Part shown: piece after piece, positions 27,080-35,348 of the stretch
Layout of the letters: every line of letters starts with the position of its first letter
Position numbering within the stretch: position 1 is the first letter of the stretch
Assembly: GCA_007123775.1 (NCBI GenBank)
Contig: SLGK01000061.1
Coordinates: 1-64,000 of the forward strand
DNA length: 64,000 bases
Direction: 5' to 3'
From: Anaerolineae bacterium
GTDB lineage: Bacteria > Chloroflexota > Anaerolineae > Promineifilales > Promineifilaceae
Position numbers and translations under genes: made by a program
Notes under the pieces: generated by a model
Database searches by the model: none
Told to the model about the DNA's origin: nothing
What the model saw: the letters and a program-made list of their open reading frames with translations, nothing else

Positions 27080-28777
27080 TCATTCCTGAACCAGCGTGTG
27101 TACATACACGCCGTCTGGCGTTGTCAAAAACAGCTTGTCGGGTTCGGCCGTTCGCAGCAGCAGATCATCAATCCGAGCATCCTCCCAGGTGTAACCGGTG
27201 ACTTTGTGCCAGGTCAGGCCCCGGTCGCCACTGGTGAACAGACCTTCGGCCGTGCCCAGCAGCAAGAATTCTCGGTTGGTGGGTAAAATGACGAGGCTTA
27301 GCAGCCCATACGTTTGCTCATCGGGATCGTCGGGATCGTAAATCACGTTGTCCAACCCGTTGGTGGAGGTGTACCAGGTTATGCCTCCATCCAGCGTCCC
27401 CCAGAAGGCGAGGCCATCGCCAAAGTAGAGATGGGTCGTGGAAATCGGGTCCAGGGCCATCGAAGAGAGGGACCAAATCTCAGCCCCTGACGGCAAAAGC
27501 CGTGCCCAGCTCTCGCCCCCGTCCTGACTGCCAATGATGACCCCGCTGCCCCCTTCGCTGCTGCCGCCAATGTAAACCGTTTGCCAATCATCGACTACGG
27601 CCGTTGCCAACTCAACAATGTTATACAGCAGAAATAGCTCATCTTCCTGGTGGATCCAGCTTTCGCCAGCGTCCTTAGACAGATAGGGGCCAGCGCAGGT
27701 CTGAGCGTACAGCTTTTCGCCGTCCTCAGGATGGACCGCCAGCGGCTCCAGGTTGGTCGCGGTTAATATCTGGGTCCAGGTCAGACCGCTGTCTACGCTG
27801 CGCCAGAAGGGCGTGGGTGGACCACCCTTGAAACAGGGAAAGCCTGCGCCAGCATACAACAGTTCAGGCTGTTCGGCTGCCAGCAGAACAGTGCCGGTTA
27901 CGGGCAAGATGCTGGTAATTAGGGTCCAGGAATCGGCCCCATCATCTGAACGATAAAAACCGGCTGCCGTCAACCCATAGATAGCCGCGCTGTCGGGATG
28001 TCCAATCACACGTGTCACAACCTGGCCATCAATCAGGAGCAGGTCAGCAGGCGGTGGTGGGTCAAGCGCGAAGCCGTGACGGATGATAGGCAGGTAAAGC
28101 CGATAGGGTTGCTCTGGCATAGGGCGACAGGCATCGAGGGCTACATCGTCCAGATACATACCGGTCACACCGCCAATACCGTTATTATAGACACCAAACA
28201 GCAGATAAACTGTCTCACCGGCATAGGCACTCAGGTCAAAGCTGTAAGGCTCCCAGCTTTGGGTATTGCGTCGTGTCCAGAGCAACACTTGCAACGTGTC
28301 CAGGTTTTCGTCCAAAATCATGACATACTGGGCATCATTGACCGGGCTATCTGGCAGTGCGCCGGTGACCAGGGGCTGGGCCAGTGTACCGGTGGAGACA
28401 GGATAAAGCCATAAGGTCAACGTGGCGGTAACGGTGTCGGCCGGGATTGTTACCGGCTGCCGCGCTGACGAGTAGGCTTCACGGTTGGTACCGTTGACGA
28501 TGCCGATACGAATGGAGCGCTCGCCGCTGCGGGCCTGGGCCGTCGAGTAAGCGGCGGTGGCCTCTGTGGGCGGCATGATCCAGGCCAGGTCTTCTTCCAT
28601 GTCGCCATTAACGACTAACTGAGAACAGATAAATGATGCTTGTTGGTCAGCGTGGGTGGGTGGAGTTGAAGGATGTGAAACGGCCGTTACTATCGCCGTA
28701 TTCAAGGCAGTAAAAACAGCCACCATAAGCAGTGTGGAAAGCATCAGCACAACAGGGAGAACAACTTTCTTGTTCAT
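27080..28777 (-). CDS. Secreted BNR/sortilin-type propeller protein
   Basis: A 565-aa exported protein with a signal peptide (VVLPVVLMLSTLLMVAVF). Residues ~55-210 look like a jelly-roll domain (LVVNGDMEEDLAW ... MYLDDVALDAC). A YRLYLPIIRHG motif follows, common in Chloroflexota secreted proteins. The rest is a propeller with at least six Asp-box turns: SDDGADSW, SVDSGLTW, SKDAGESW, SQDGGESW, TLDGGITW, SGDRGLTW. Such folds bind or cleave glycans or proteins, but no catalytic set is evident. The start at 28777 follows GGAGG; the track start at 28792 is upstream. Confidence 0.87.
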   Translation of the reverse strand: MNKKVVLPVVLMLSTLLMVAVFTALNTAIVTAVSHPSTPPTHADQQASFICSQLVVNGDMEEDLAWIMPPTEATAAYSTAQARSGERSIRIGIVNGTNREAYSSARQPVTIPADTVTATLTLWLYPVSTGTLAQPLVTGALPDSPVNDAQYVMILDENLDTLQVLLWTRRNTQSWEPYSFDLSAYAGETVYLLFGVYNNGIGGVTGMYLDDVALDACRPMPEQPYRLYLPIIRHGFALDPPPPADLLLIDGQVVTRVIGHPDSAAIYGLTAAGFYRSDDGADSWTLITSILPVTGTVLLAAEQPELLYAGAGFPCFKGGPPTPFWRSVDSGLTWTQILTATNLEPLAVHPEDGEKLYAQTCAGPYLSKDAGESWIHQEDELFLLYNIVELATAVVDDWQTVYIGGSSEGGSGVIIGSQDGGESWARLLPSGAEIWSLSSMALDPISTTHLYFGDGLAFWGTLDGGITWYTSTNGLDNVIYDPDDPDEQTYGLLSLVILPTNREFLLLGTAEGLFTSGDRGLTWHKVTGYTWEDARIDDLLLRTAEPDKLFLTTPDGVYVHTLVQE

Positions 28778-28891
28778 TGTGTACCTCCGCAAATGGTTGA
28801 ATTGACAAGTTCATCATACTGGAACTGGCGGCAACATGTAAAGAGGGGTGCGACTGTTTCTACGCTTTTTTTACAGAGCGAGCGATCAGAA

Positions 28892-30184
28892 TCAACAACA
28901 GTTTTCCCATTCAACGTCGCCCGACAGCACCATATCCTGGCCAAGCCATTGGTATTCGGGATTCCGCAGATGGGGCAGGCCGTGGCCATTGAGCCGCTGG
29001 CCCAGGTTTTCCACGGCGTTGAGGCCGCCCAGCAACCGGGGCGAAACGGTCACAACCAGCCTGTCCACCAAATGATGGGCCAGGAAATTGGTGATCACAC
29101 GTGCGCCCCCTTCCACCATGAGACTGTTGACGCCCTGATCCTTAAGCCGGCCGAGCAGGGCAGGCAGGCTTACCAGTCCCATTTCATCGACGGGCAGTGA
29201 CCAGATAGTGGCTCCTTTGGCCCGCAGACTGGCAAGCTGGCCTGGATCGGCCGTATCTTTGGCGGCAATCCAGGGGGCGCGGCCGCTCTGCAACAGCCGC
29301 GCCGATGGGGGAAAGCGCAAATGAGTATCCAGCACCACGGGCTGCGGGTCCGGGCCGGGAACCAACCGCACCGTCAGGCGCGGGTCATCGGCCAGTACCG
29401 TGCCAATACCCACTAGGATGGCGTCGTGGCTGGCCCGCAACTGGTGAGTCAGGCGCAGCGTTTCCGGGCCGCTGATGGGCGTAGCCCGGCCTCGCTGAAT
29501 GGTAATAGAACCGTCCAGGCTCTGGGCATAGCTAAGGGTGATATAGGGACGGCCGTTGCGCGGCGGCCAGGTAGGGCGTAGCTCATCCAGATTAAGCAGA
29601 TGGCGCATCCGGACTACTTTGGTGTGCAGGTAGCCCGCGTTATCAGAGTTAACGGCCGTTGTAAGCGGCTGGCGATGCGTCACCTCAATTTCTAGCGCTT
29701 GCAGCCCTTCGATCTTGGCCGGATTATTGGTGAGAAGCTGAATGCGATGAATGCCCAAATCCCGTAGAATCAGGGCCGCTATCGTATAATCCCGCTCGTC
29801 GGCCCCGTGCCCCAGAGCCAGGTTAGCGTCCACCGTGTCCAGCCCTTTGTCTTGCAAATCATAAGCTCGCAGCTTCTCCAGCAGGCCAATGCCTCGTCCT
29901 TCCTGGCGCATATAAAGCAGGACGCCGTGGCCATTGGCGGCAATTAACTGCAAAGCCCGCTGCAACTGCGACCCGCAATCGCAGCGGCGCGAGCCTAACA
30001 CATCGCCGGTCAGACATTCTGAATGAACGCGCACCAATACCGGCTCATCTGAGGCTGGCTCTCCCAGAACCAGGGCCAGATGCTCTTTGTCATCCTGGTT
30101 GTTATGGTAGAGGTAAAGGGTAAATACCCCCTCGTTTGTGGGTAAGCGGGTCGCCGTCATGCGCTGCACGGTTATCTCGGTCAT
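28892..30184 (-). CDS. GTP cyclohydrolase II fused to RibD-type reductase domain
   Basis: Residues 1-200 match RibA: HSECLTGDVLGSRRCDCGSQL (zinc Cys), LLYMRQEGRGIGLLEKLRAYDLQ and GADERDYTIAALILRDLGIHRIQLLTNNPAKIEGL. Residues ~215-430 match the RibD C-terminal reductase: PYITLSYAQSLDGSIT, GIGTVLADDPRLTVR, SLMVEGGARVITNFL. The deaminase half of RibD is absent. The protein therefore joins GTP ring opening with side-chain reduction, the order used by fungi and archaea. It ends a minus-strand operon with a PTPS-like gene 25 nt upstream and an MDR dehydrogenase before that. AGGA lies 8 nt before the chosen start. Confidence 0.88.
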   Translation of the reverse strand: MTEITVQRMTATRLPTNEGVFTLYLYHNNQDDKEHLALVLGEPASDEPVLVRVHSECLTGDVLGSRRCDCGSQLQRALQLIAANGHGVLLYMRQEGRGIGLLEKLRAYDLQDKGLDTVDANLALGHGADERDYTIAALILRDLGIHRIQLLTNNPAKIEGLQALEIEVTHRQPLTTAVNSDNAGYLHTKVVRMRHLLNLDELRPTWPPRNGRPYITLSYAQSLDGSITIQRGRATPISGPETLRLTHQLRASHDAILVGIGTVLADDPRLTVRLVPGPDPQPVVLDTHLRFPPSARLLQSGRAPWIAAKDTADPGQLASLRAKGATIWSLPVDEMGLVSLPALLGRLKDQGVNSLMVEGGARVITNFLAHHLVDRLVVTVSPRLLGGLNAVENLGQRLNGHGLPHLRNPEYQWLGQDMVLSGDVEWENCC

Positions 30185-30209
30185 GGGGTCATTCCTGTAC
30201 ATATCTGTC

Positions 30210-30608
30210 TTACACTGCCCGCTGCTGCTGGATCACAGGTTGTTCGTAGCTGGCCCAGGCAATTTCATTTTCCCATATTTTAACACGAATGCGGTTGAGT
30301 GTGGGGGCGGACAGGTGAGCCGCTAATGTCTGGCAGGCGATGCGGGTGAAATGCTCAATACTAGGGTTTAAGCCTTCAAATTCAGGTAAATCGTTAAGGG
30401 TTTTGTCTTTGTAATAGGCAACCAGCGCTTCTAGCTGTTCCTCAACGTGAACAATATCAACCAGATAGCCGTGCTGGTCAAGCTGTGCGCCTTCCAGTTG
30501 CAGCTCAAGCTGGTAATGGTGAGAGTGCCATTCGTTTTCGGGACCCCAGTCGCCGCCAATCAGGTAATGCTGGGCGACAAAATCTCGTTTTACAGCAAGG
30601 GTGTACAT
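30210..30608 (-). CDS. 6-pyruvoyl-tetrahydropterin synthase/QueD homologue lacking catalytic residues
   Basis: A 132-aa protein of the PTPS/QueD fold. The three zinc His are kept: FVAQH and WHSHHY. By alignment from memory with QueD, the catalytic Cys before HGH is replaced (ENEWHSHHY) and the Asp-His dyad region reads YKDKTLND instead of LDHHYLND; the late Glu is kept in WENEIAW. So ordinary 6-carboxy- or 6-pyruvoyl-pterin synthesis is unlikely. The track ORF is too long; AAGGAG fixes the start at MYTLAVKRDF. It sits between the MDR dehydrogenase (19 nt) and the RibA-RibD fusion (25 nt). Confidence 0.82.
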   Translation of the reverse strand: MYTLAVKRDFVAQHYLIGGDWGPENEWHSHHYQLELQLEGAQLDQHGYLVDIVHVEEQLEALVAYYKDKTLNDLPEFEGLNPSIEHFTRIACQTLAAHLSAPTLNRIRVKIWENEIAWASYEQPVIQQQRAV

Positions 30609-30627
30609 GCTTTCTCCTTCTTTCAGG

Positions 30628-31662
30628 TTAGTAAGTGAATAAAATCTGCACGGCCGTTTCCGGTGACTTATCCAGGCGGCGATAGGCGTCATGGGCCTGG
30701 GCCAGCGGCACGCGCTGGGTAATAAGCCGTTCTGGCCGGTGCTGCTGCAACTGCTGCCAGGCAACCTGCAAGCGACGCGGCTTATGCCACCTGCCCTGCC
30801 ATTGGGGGGCAATGTGGCTCACCTGGCTGCTGCGAATGGTTATGTGCTGGCGATGAAACCGGCCGCCCAGGTCCAAATCGGCCCGCTTTTGGCCATACCA
30901 GGAACCGATGAGGATACGGCCGTTATAACCCACCACAGCCAGCGCCGTGGTCAACGCTTGAGGATTGCCCGACAGCTCATACACCAGGTCGGCCCCCTGG
31001 TAGGCGTCGGCCGCGGTCGGGGCCAGAGCCGCCACAATATCGGCCGCAGCCGCCGTTGCCGGATCGAGTGCCACATGGGCACCAAGCTGCTGTGACCAGT
31101 GACGGCGCAGCGGGTGGGCATCAAGCGTCACCAGCGATGTTAAGGGTAGCCGGGCCAGCAACGCTGTGGTTAGTAAACCGACAATGCCCTGGCCCAGCAC
31201 GATAACTTGCTCACCAATCATCGGGTGGCCGTCCATAAGAAAGGATACGGCCGTTTCCATGTTCGGTAAAAACACGGCCGTTTCTGGCGACATTCCCGGC
31301 GGCAGCGGCAGCAGGTCGGCGGGCCGGGCGACAAAGTGGGACGTATGCGGCTGAAAGGCAAAAACCTGTCGCCCCAGCCAGCTATCGTCTACATCATCGC
31401 CACAGGCGATCACGGCACCGACTGCCGCGTAGCCATAGGCCAACGGATAGGTTAGTTCACCGGCCAGGGCCTTGATCGTTTCGTCAGCCGCCATTTGTGC
31501 TGGCATCTGGCCCCGGTAGATCAGCGACTCAGTGCCACCACTGATGGCCGAAACGGCCGTTTGCACCAGCACCTCATCCCGGCCCGGCTGTGGACACGCT
31601 TCCTCACGCACGGAAACGGAGTAAGCTGCTTCAAAGTAAAGCGTGTAGCGCCGGTCCATCAT
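30628..31662 (-). CDS. MDR-family dehydrogenase without catalytic zinc Cys
   Basis: A 344-aa medium-chain dehydrogenase/reductase. The N-terminal GroES-like domain has VSAISGGTESLIYRGQ where zinc enzymes have a Cys-Gly-Thr-Asp/His motif, so the catalytic zinc is probably absent. The Rossmann part has VIVLGQGIVGLLTTALLARL and DLVYELSGNPQALTTAL. It resembles BchC- or sorbitol-type MDR proteins found beside pterin genes. It is first in the three-gene operon with the PTPS homologue and the RibA-RibD fusion. Two adjacent ATG codons (31662 and 31659) are possible. Confidence 0.82.
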   Translation of the reverse strand: MMDRRYTLYFEAAYSVSVREEACPQPGRDEVLVQTAVSAISGGTESLIYRGQMPAQMAADETIKALAGELTYPLAYGYAAVGAVIACGDDVDDSWLGRQVFAFQPHTSHFVARPADLLPLPPGMSPETAVFLPNMETAVSFLMDGHPMIGEQVIVLGQGIVGLLTTALLARLPLTSLVTLDAHPLRRHWSQQLGAHVALDPATAAAADIVAALAPTAADAYQGADLVYELSGNPQALTTALAVVGYNGRILIGSWYGQKRADLDLGGRFHRQHITIRSSQVSHIAPQWQGRWHKPRRLQVAWQQLQQHRPERLITQRVPLAQAHDAYRRLDKSPETAVQILFTY

Positions 31663-31667
31663 TCCGC

Positions 31668-32720
31668 CTATGATTCACCCTGCGTGCGGTAAAGGTGGAC
31701 ATCTCGCTGCGGGAAAGGAATGACGATACCGGCCTCATTAAACGCCTGATAGAGAGCGGTGTTCATCTTGTCCACCACCCGCCGCGTTTCGACGTAATCT
31801 TCTATCCAGCAGCGCACCTTAAATTCGAGAGCAGAATCGCCAAATTCAAGAAACAGGGCTTCAATCCGTTCATTTTTCATGACCCAGTCTTGCTTTCTAA
31901 TCGCCTCGATCATGACCTGCCGCGCGAACTCTATGTCTGACCCATAGGCAATGCCCACGTCAGTTTCAACCCGGAATTTGGAAGAGGGGTGGGAGTAGTT
32001 GACTACCAAGCCTTTACCAATAACAGAGTTGGGCACAGAGACCATCCGGTTGTCTCTGGTCAGGATGCGGGTGGTACGCAAGCCAATGTCGATCACGTCC
32101 CCCCAGGTATCAATATCTAGTATCTCAATGCGGTCGCCGATGGTGTAGGGCTGGTCAACCATAATGGTGAACCCGGCGAACATGTCACCCAGCGTAGCCT
32201 GTGCGGCCAGGGCAATAGCCAGCGAACCGATGCCCAGTGTGGCTACCAGACCGCTAACCTCAACGCCAAATTGGTCTAACAAAATAATAATAAGGCTGAT
32301 GGTAATAATTAAAAAGGCGACACGACGAAAGAGGAGCAGGAAGCGCGTGTCCAGGTCGGTACTGGTACGGTGAACTACCTCCGTTCCGTACCATTCGGTC
32401 AGGGCATCAATGAGACGGTAGAACAAAATATAGGCAATGACGACGTAGGCAGCAAAGAAGAGTCGGCCGGCCTCAGTTCCCCAGCGTTCGACTAACGGCG
32501 TTATCTGTCTTGTGGCCAAATCGAAGCCGACAACCAGCACAATATAGCGAGCTGGCTGGGCAATGGCGTTGACCAATAAATTATCTAATTTGGTACTGGT
32601 CAGGTGAAGCAGGCGGGCGTTGATCTGCTCCAGAATAAACCGGATGAAAATGCTGATCAAGACGGCCGTTACAATGAAAAACGTCGCCGAGCCTATTTCA
32701 ACCCAATTGATTGTTGTCAT
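31668..32720 (-). CDS. Small-conductance mechanosensitive channel (MscS family)
   Basis: A 350-aa membrane channel that opens on turgor stress. Four to five hydrophobic helices occur in the first ~190 residues, with the pore-lining helix VSGLVATLGIGSLAIALAAQATLGDMFAGFTIMVDQPYTIGDRIEI and the downstream beta domain GDVIDIGLRTTRILTRDNRMVSVPNSVI. GAGG sets the start at MTTINW, 32720, rather than 32831. It lies 19 nt after a GNAT gene and 5 nt before the MDR gene, so it may share their transcript. Confidence 0.93.
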   Translation of the reverse strand: MTTINWVEIGSATFFIVTAVLISIFIRFILEQINARLLHLTSTKLDNLLVNAIAQPARYIVLVVGFDLATRQITPLVERWGTEAGRLFFAAYVVIAYILFYRLIDALTEWYGTEVVHRTSTDLDTRFLLLFRRVAFLIITISLIIILLDQFGVEVSGLVATLGIGSLAIALAAQATLGDMFAGFTIMVDQPYTIGDRIEILDIDTWGDVIDIGLRTTRILTRDNRMVSVPNSVIGKGLVVNYSHPSSKFRVETDVGIAYGSDIEFARQVMIEAIRKQDWVMKNERIEALFLEFGDSALEFKVRCWIEDYVETRRVVDKMNTALYQAFNEAGIVIPFPQRDVHLYRTQGES

Positions 32721-32739
32721 AATTGCCTCAAATGCTTGA

Positions 32740-33282
32740 CTATACTTCAAAATCTGCCCGCAAAATACCATAATAAAGCAAATCCTCATATCGCTGGCCG
32801 TTGCGGACGTGCTGGCGCAGTAACCCCTCATACGTCATGCCAATTTTCTGCATGACGCGCCCGGAGGCGGGATTGCGCTTGAAATAAGTGGCGTAGATTT
32901 TGTTCAACTGCAACGCTTCGAAGCCATAAGCCAGTAGCGCCCTGGCGGCCTCGGTCGCGTAGCCCTGACCCCAATAGAGTTTGCCAATCCAGTAGCCCAT
33001 TTCGGCCCGATTGTGACGCTGATCCTGGGTCAGGCCAATGGCTCCAAGCAGGATGCCATCGTCGCGCCGGGTAATGGCGTAGGTATAGTTGCCTTTTCTG
33101 GCAAAAGCGTCGGCCTGACCTTTGATCCAGGCCTCGGCCATACCGTCGGCATAGGGGTGGGGAATATTGAGGGTCGTATCGGCAATGGCCGGATCGCCCG
33201 CCAGCTTTTGCACTGCGGGGGCGTCGTCAAGGGTAAACGGCCGTAATGTTAGACGTTGGGTTTGTAGCGTGGGCTGTGTCAT
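32740..33282 (-). CDS. GNAT acetyltransferase, RimJ-like
   Basis: A 180-aa N-acetyltransferase: QTQRLTLRPFTLDDAPAVQKLAGDP, GNYTYAITRRDDGILLGAIGL, AEMGYWIGKLYWGQGYATEAARALLAYGF (acetyl-CoA loop) and NPASGRVMQKIGMTYEGLLRQHVRNGQRYEDLLYYGIL. This matches the RimJ/RimL-type subfamily, which acetylates protein N termini or small molecules; the target is not predictable. AAGGGAG sets the start at 33282. Confidence 0.92.
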   Translation of the reverse strand: MTQPTLQTQRLTLRPFTLDDAPAVQKLAGDPAIADTTLNIPHPYADGMAEAWIKGQADAFARKGNYTYAITRRDDGILLGAIGLTQDQRHNRAEMGYWIGKLYWGQGYATEAARALLAYGFEALQLNKIYATYFKRNPASGRVMQKIGMTYEGLLRQHVRNGQRYEDLLYYGILRADFEV

Positions 33283-33370
33283 GTTAACTCCCTTACGAGG
33301 CAAGTCGTTCTACCTCTAACTATGTGAGCCTGAGCGCGGAGCAGGCTGGCTTTGCGTATGAACCCTGAAA

Positions 33371-34321
33371 CTATAAGTGCCAGATGTCCTCTGTGACAAA
33401 GCGTTGAAAATCAGCAATCTCATTTCGTAGACGAGGGTCTGTGACCATTTCCGGGCGCGGGTCAACGTAATACACACCATCCATCCGGTTAAGAGCGACT
33501 GTATATCCCAGAAAATGGTTGGTCTTAAAAGTAGCATTGACCCCAAAAATGCTGTTGGCACGGCGAGCGCGTTGCACATCGTGTAAAAAGACAGCGATGA
33601 CCTTGATTTCTCGACCTAATAGTTTGGTGAGCAAGAATTTGTCGAGAAAAATCTTGTCAATCCGGTCCTTGCTGGTGGTCTTAACCGAGCCAATTATTTC
33701 ATCAGGATGGACGAATTCACTTTCGGCAGTGACAATCGCACCCTTTTTTGAAAACACAAGGTCCAGTTCATACGACATCGTATAATCGGGCGAACCAGGA
33801 ATAGGCACAGAAATTGTGCGTGATTCGCAGCTAAAGCCAAGTTCTTGAATGATCAACTTGACCAAGTTTTCAAAAAGTTGGCCGATCCGTTTGCGGGACT
33901 GGTTGGGGCTGGTAAATGAATCACCGATGCTGCCGATGATTTGCTGGCAGGTGTAAACCACCTTGTTGATTTCATTGGTTGACAAGTATTGGCGGGCGGC
34001 AACCGTTTCGGTTGCAGCTTGCCCAGAGTGACTCAAGTCGTTCAAGAAAGAGATAAAGCGTTCAAAAGCGATGTGAAAGGTATCGGCCGTTTCTATGAAC
34101 AAATCCGAGTTTAACGGCCGGGTAATTTTATACCCATATGTCTCACCATATTGATAAAAGATGTACCGAGGGTCATTTGGGGCCACAATGCGTGTAGGTT
34201 GAATTTCCGGCAGAAGTTGTAGAAAGGCCTGAGAAAGCGTGTAGTAATCCGCAAGTTGGGTGAAGGCGGCCCTATCCTGAACGCTGGCCTGCAAATCAAA
34301 TAGCGTCACCGGTTGCATCAT
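33371..34321 (-). CDS. Putative type II restriction endonuclease
   Basis: No family is recognised with certainty. The call rests on context: its ATG overlaps the methylase stop (ATGA). Residues ~155-240 carry a possible PD-(D/E)xK core, RIGQLFENLVKLIIQELGF, YELDLVFSKKGAIVTAESEF and IIGSVKTTSKDRIDKIFLDKFLL, where the second acidic residue and Lys fit the nuclease fold. The 316-aa length is usual for type II enzymes. Recognition site unknown. Confidence 0.72.
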   Translation of the reverse strand: MMQPVTLFDLQASVQDRAAFTQLADYYTLSQAFLQLLPEIQPTRIVAPNDPRYIFYQYGETYGYKITRPLNSDLFIETADTFHIAFERFISFLNDLSHSGQAATETVAARQYLSTNEINKVVYTCQQIIGSIGDSFTSPNQSRKRIGQLFENLVKLIIQELGFSCESRTISVPIPGSPDYTMSYELDLVFSKKGAIVTAESEFVHPDEIIGSVKTTSKDRIDKIFLDKFLLTKLLGREIKVIAVFLHDVQRARRANSIFGVNATFKTNHFLGYTVALNRMDGVYYVDPRPEMVTDPRLRNEIADFQRFVTEDIWHL

Positions 34322-35340
34322 CGAATTGATTTTCTCCGATTAGCATTGTTCAGGTCAAATTCAATCCACTTTTCAATCGGCCAATCTTTGACCAGTTCAA
34401 TGCGCTCGATAGCCCATTGGCAATATTCCTGCGACAGATCGCAGCCTAACCAGCGTCGTTTTAATTGCTCGGCAACAACGGCCGTTGTACCCGACCCCAA
34501 AAAAGGATCAATAACCAGGTCTCCTTCATTGGACGAAGCCAATACCAGCCTTCGTACCAGTTCTTCCGGTTTTTGCGTGGGGTGGGGCGTAGTCTCGTTC
34601 ATGCCGTTGCAGGTGGTAGGAATTTCAATTACGTCACGCGGCTTGGCCCCTCTGGGATGGGGCCGCCAGGTCTGTTTTTTGCCATTGGTACGGCCGCTGC
34701 CATATTGGCTCGTTTCCGCCTGCGTACGCTCCGGATATTTGACTGTATGGTTGCCATAGGGGATACGCACATCGTCCACGTTAAAGGTGAATTCCTTGCT
34801 TTTACGAAAGTGCAAAATACTTTCATGCGAGCGACCCCAGTCGGAGCGCAAATTGGCCTTGTTCTTGTAATGCCAGACCAGCCAGCGACAGCCTTCAAAA
34901 AAGCGCAAGGCCGGCAGCTTTATGTCGGCCAAAATCTCCGAAAAGCCACACACGTACAATGTACCGGTCGGTTTTAACACACGGGCCGCCTGCTCGATCC
35001 AGTTCAATGACCAGTCAACATACGCCTGCTGCGATTCAAACGAGTCCCATTCCGCCTTGTTAATGTTATAAGGCGGGTCGGCAACGATCAGATCAACCGA
35101 TTCGCTCGCCAACGACGCCAACCATTGCAGTGAATCCCCTACGTAAATAGATCCGTTCGGATGTTGGTAAAGCAGTTGGGGTTCCGGCGGACTGTCCTCT
35201 GGCTCGCCAACCGCCAAAATTTCCCCTTTGAGCAATTCTTTTTGGGAAAACAACGTCAACTGATTATCAGGCAGATATTTGAGGGCTGGTTCTTTTAAAG
35301 CCTGTTGCAACAGGTCGATATTATCATTAGATTTTGGCAT
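34318..35340 (-). CDS. Type II DNA methyltransferase, beta class (N6-A or N4-C)
   Basis: A 340-aa amino-methyltransferase. The catalytic motif IV, LIVADPPYNINKAEWDSF, comes before the SAM motif I, DLVIDPFLGSGTTAVVAEQLKRRWLGCDLSQEYCQWA, an order that marks the beta class (as in M.RsrI or M.MboIIA). DPPY favours adenine-N6. It is 8 nt after the OLD-type gene and overlaps the putative endonuclease by 4 nt, so the three are almost certainly one transcript. Confidence 0.92.
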   Translation of the reverse strand: MPKSNDNIDLLQQALKEPALKYLPDNQLTLFSQKELLKGEILAVGEPEDSPPEPQLLYQHPNGSIYVGDSLQWLASLASESVDLIVADPPYNINKAEWDSFESQQAYVDWSLNWIEQAARVLKPTGTLYVCGFSEILADIKLPALRFFEGCRWLVWHYKNKANLRSDWGRSHESILHFRKSKEFTFNVDDVRIPYGNHTVKYPERTQAETSQYGSGRTNGKKQTWRPHPRGAKPRDVIEIPTTCNGMNETTPHPTQKPEELVRRLVLASSNEGDLVIDPFLGSGTTAVVAEQLKRRWLGCDLSQEYCQWAIERIELVKDWPIEKWIEFDLNNANRRKSIR

Positions 35341-35348
35341 GGTAAGTA

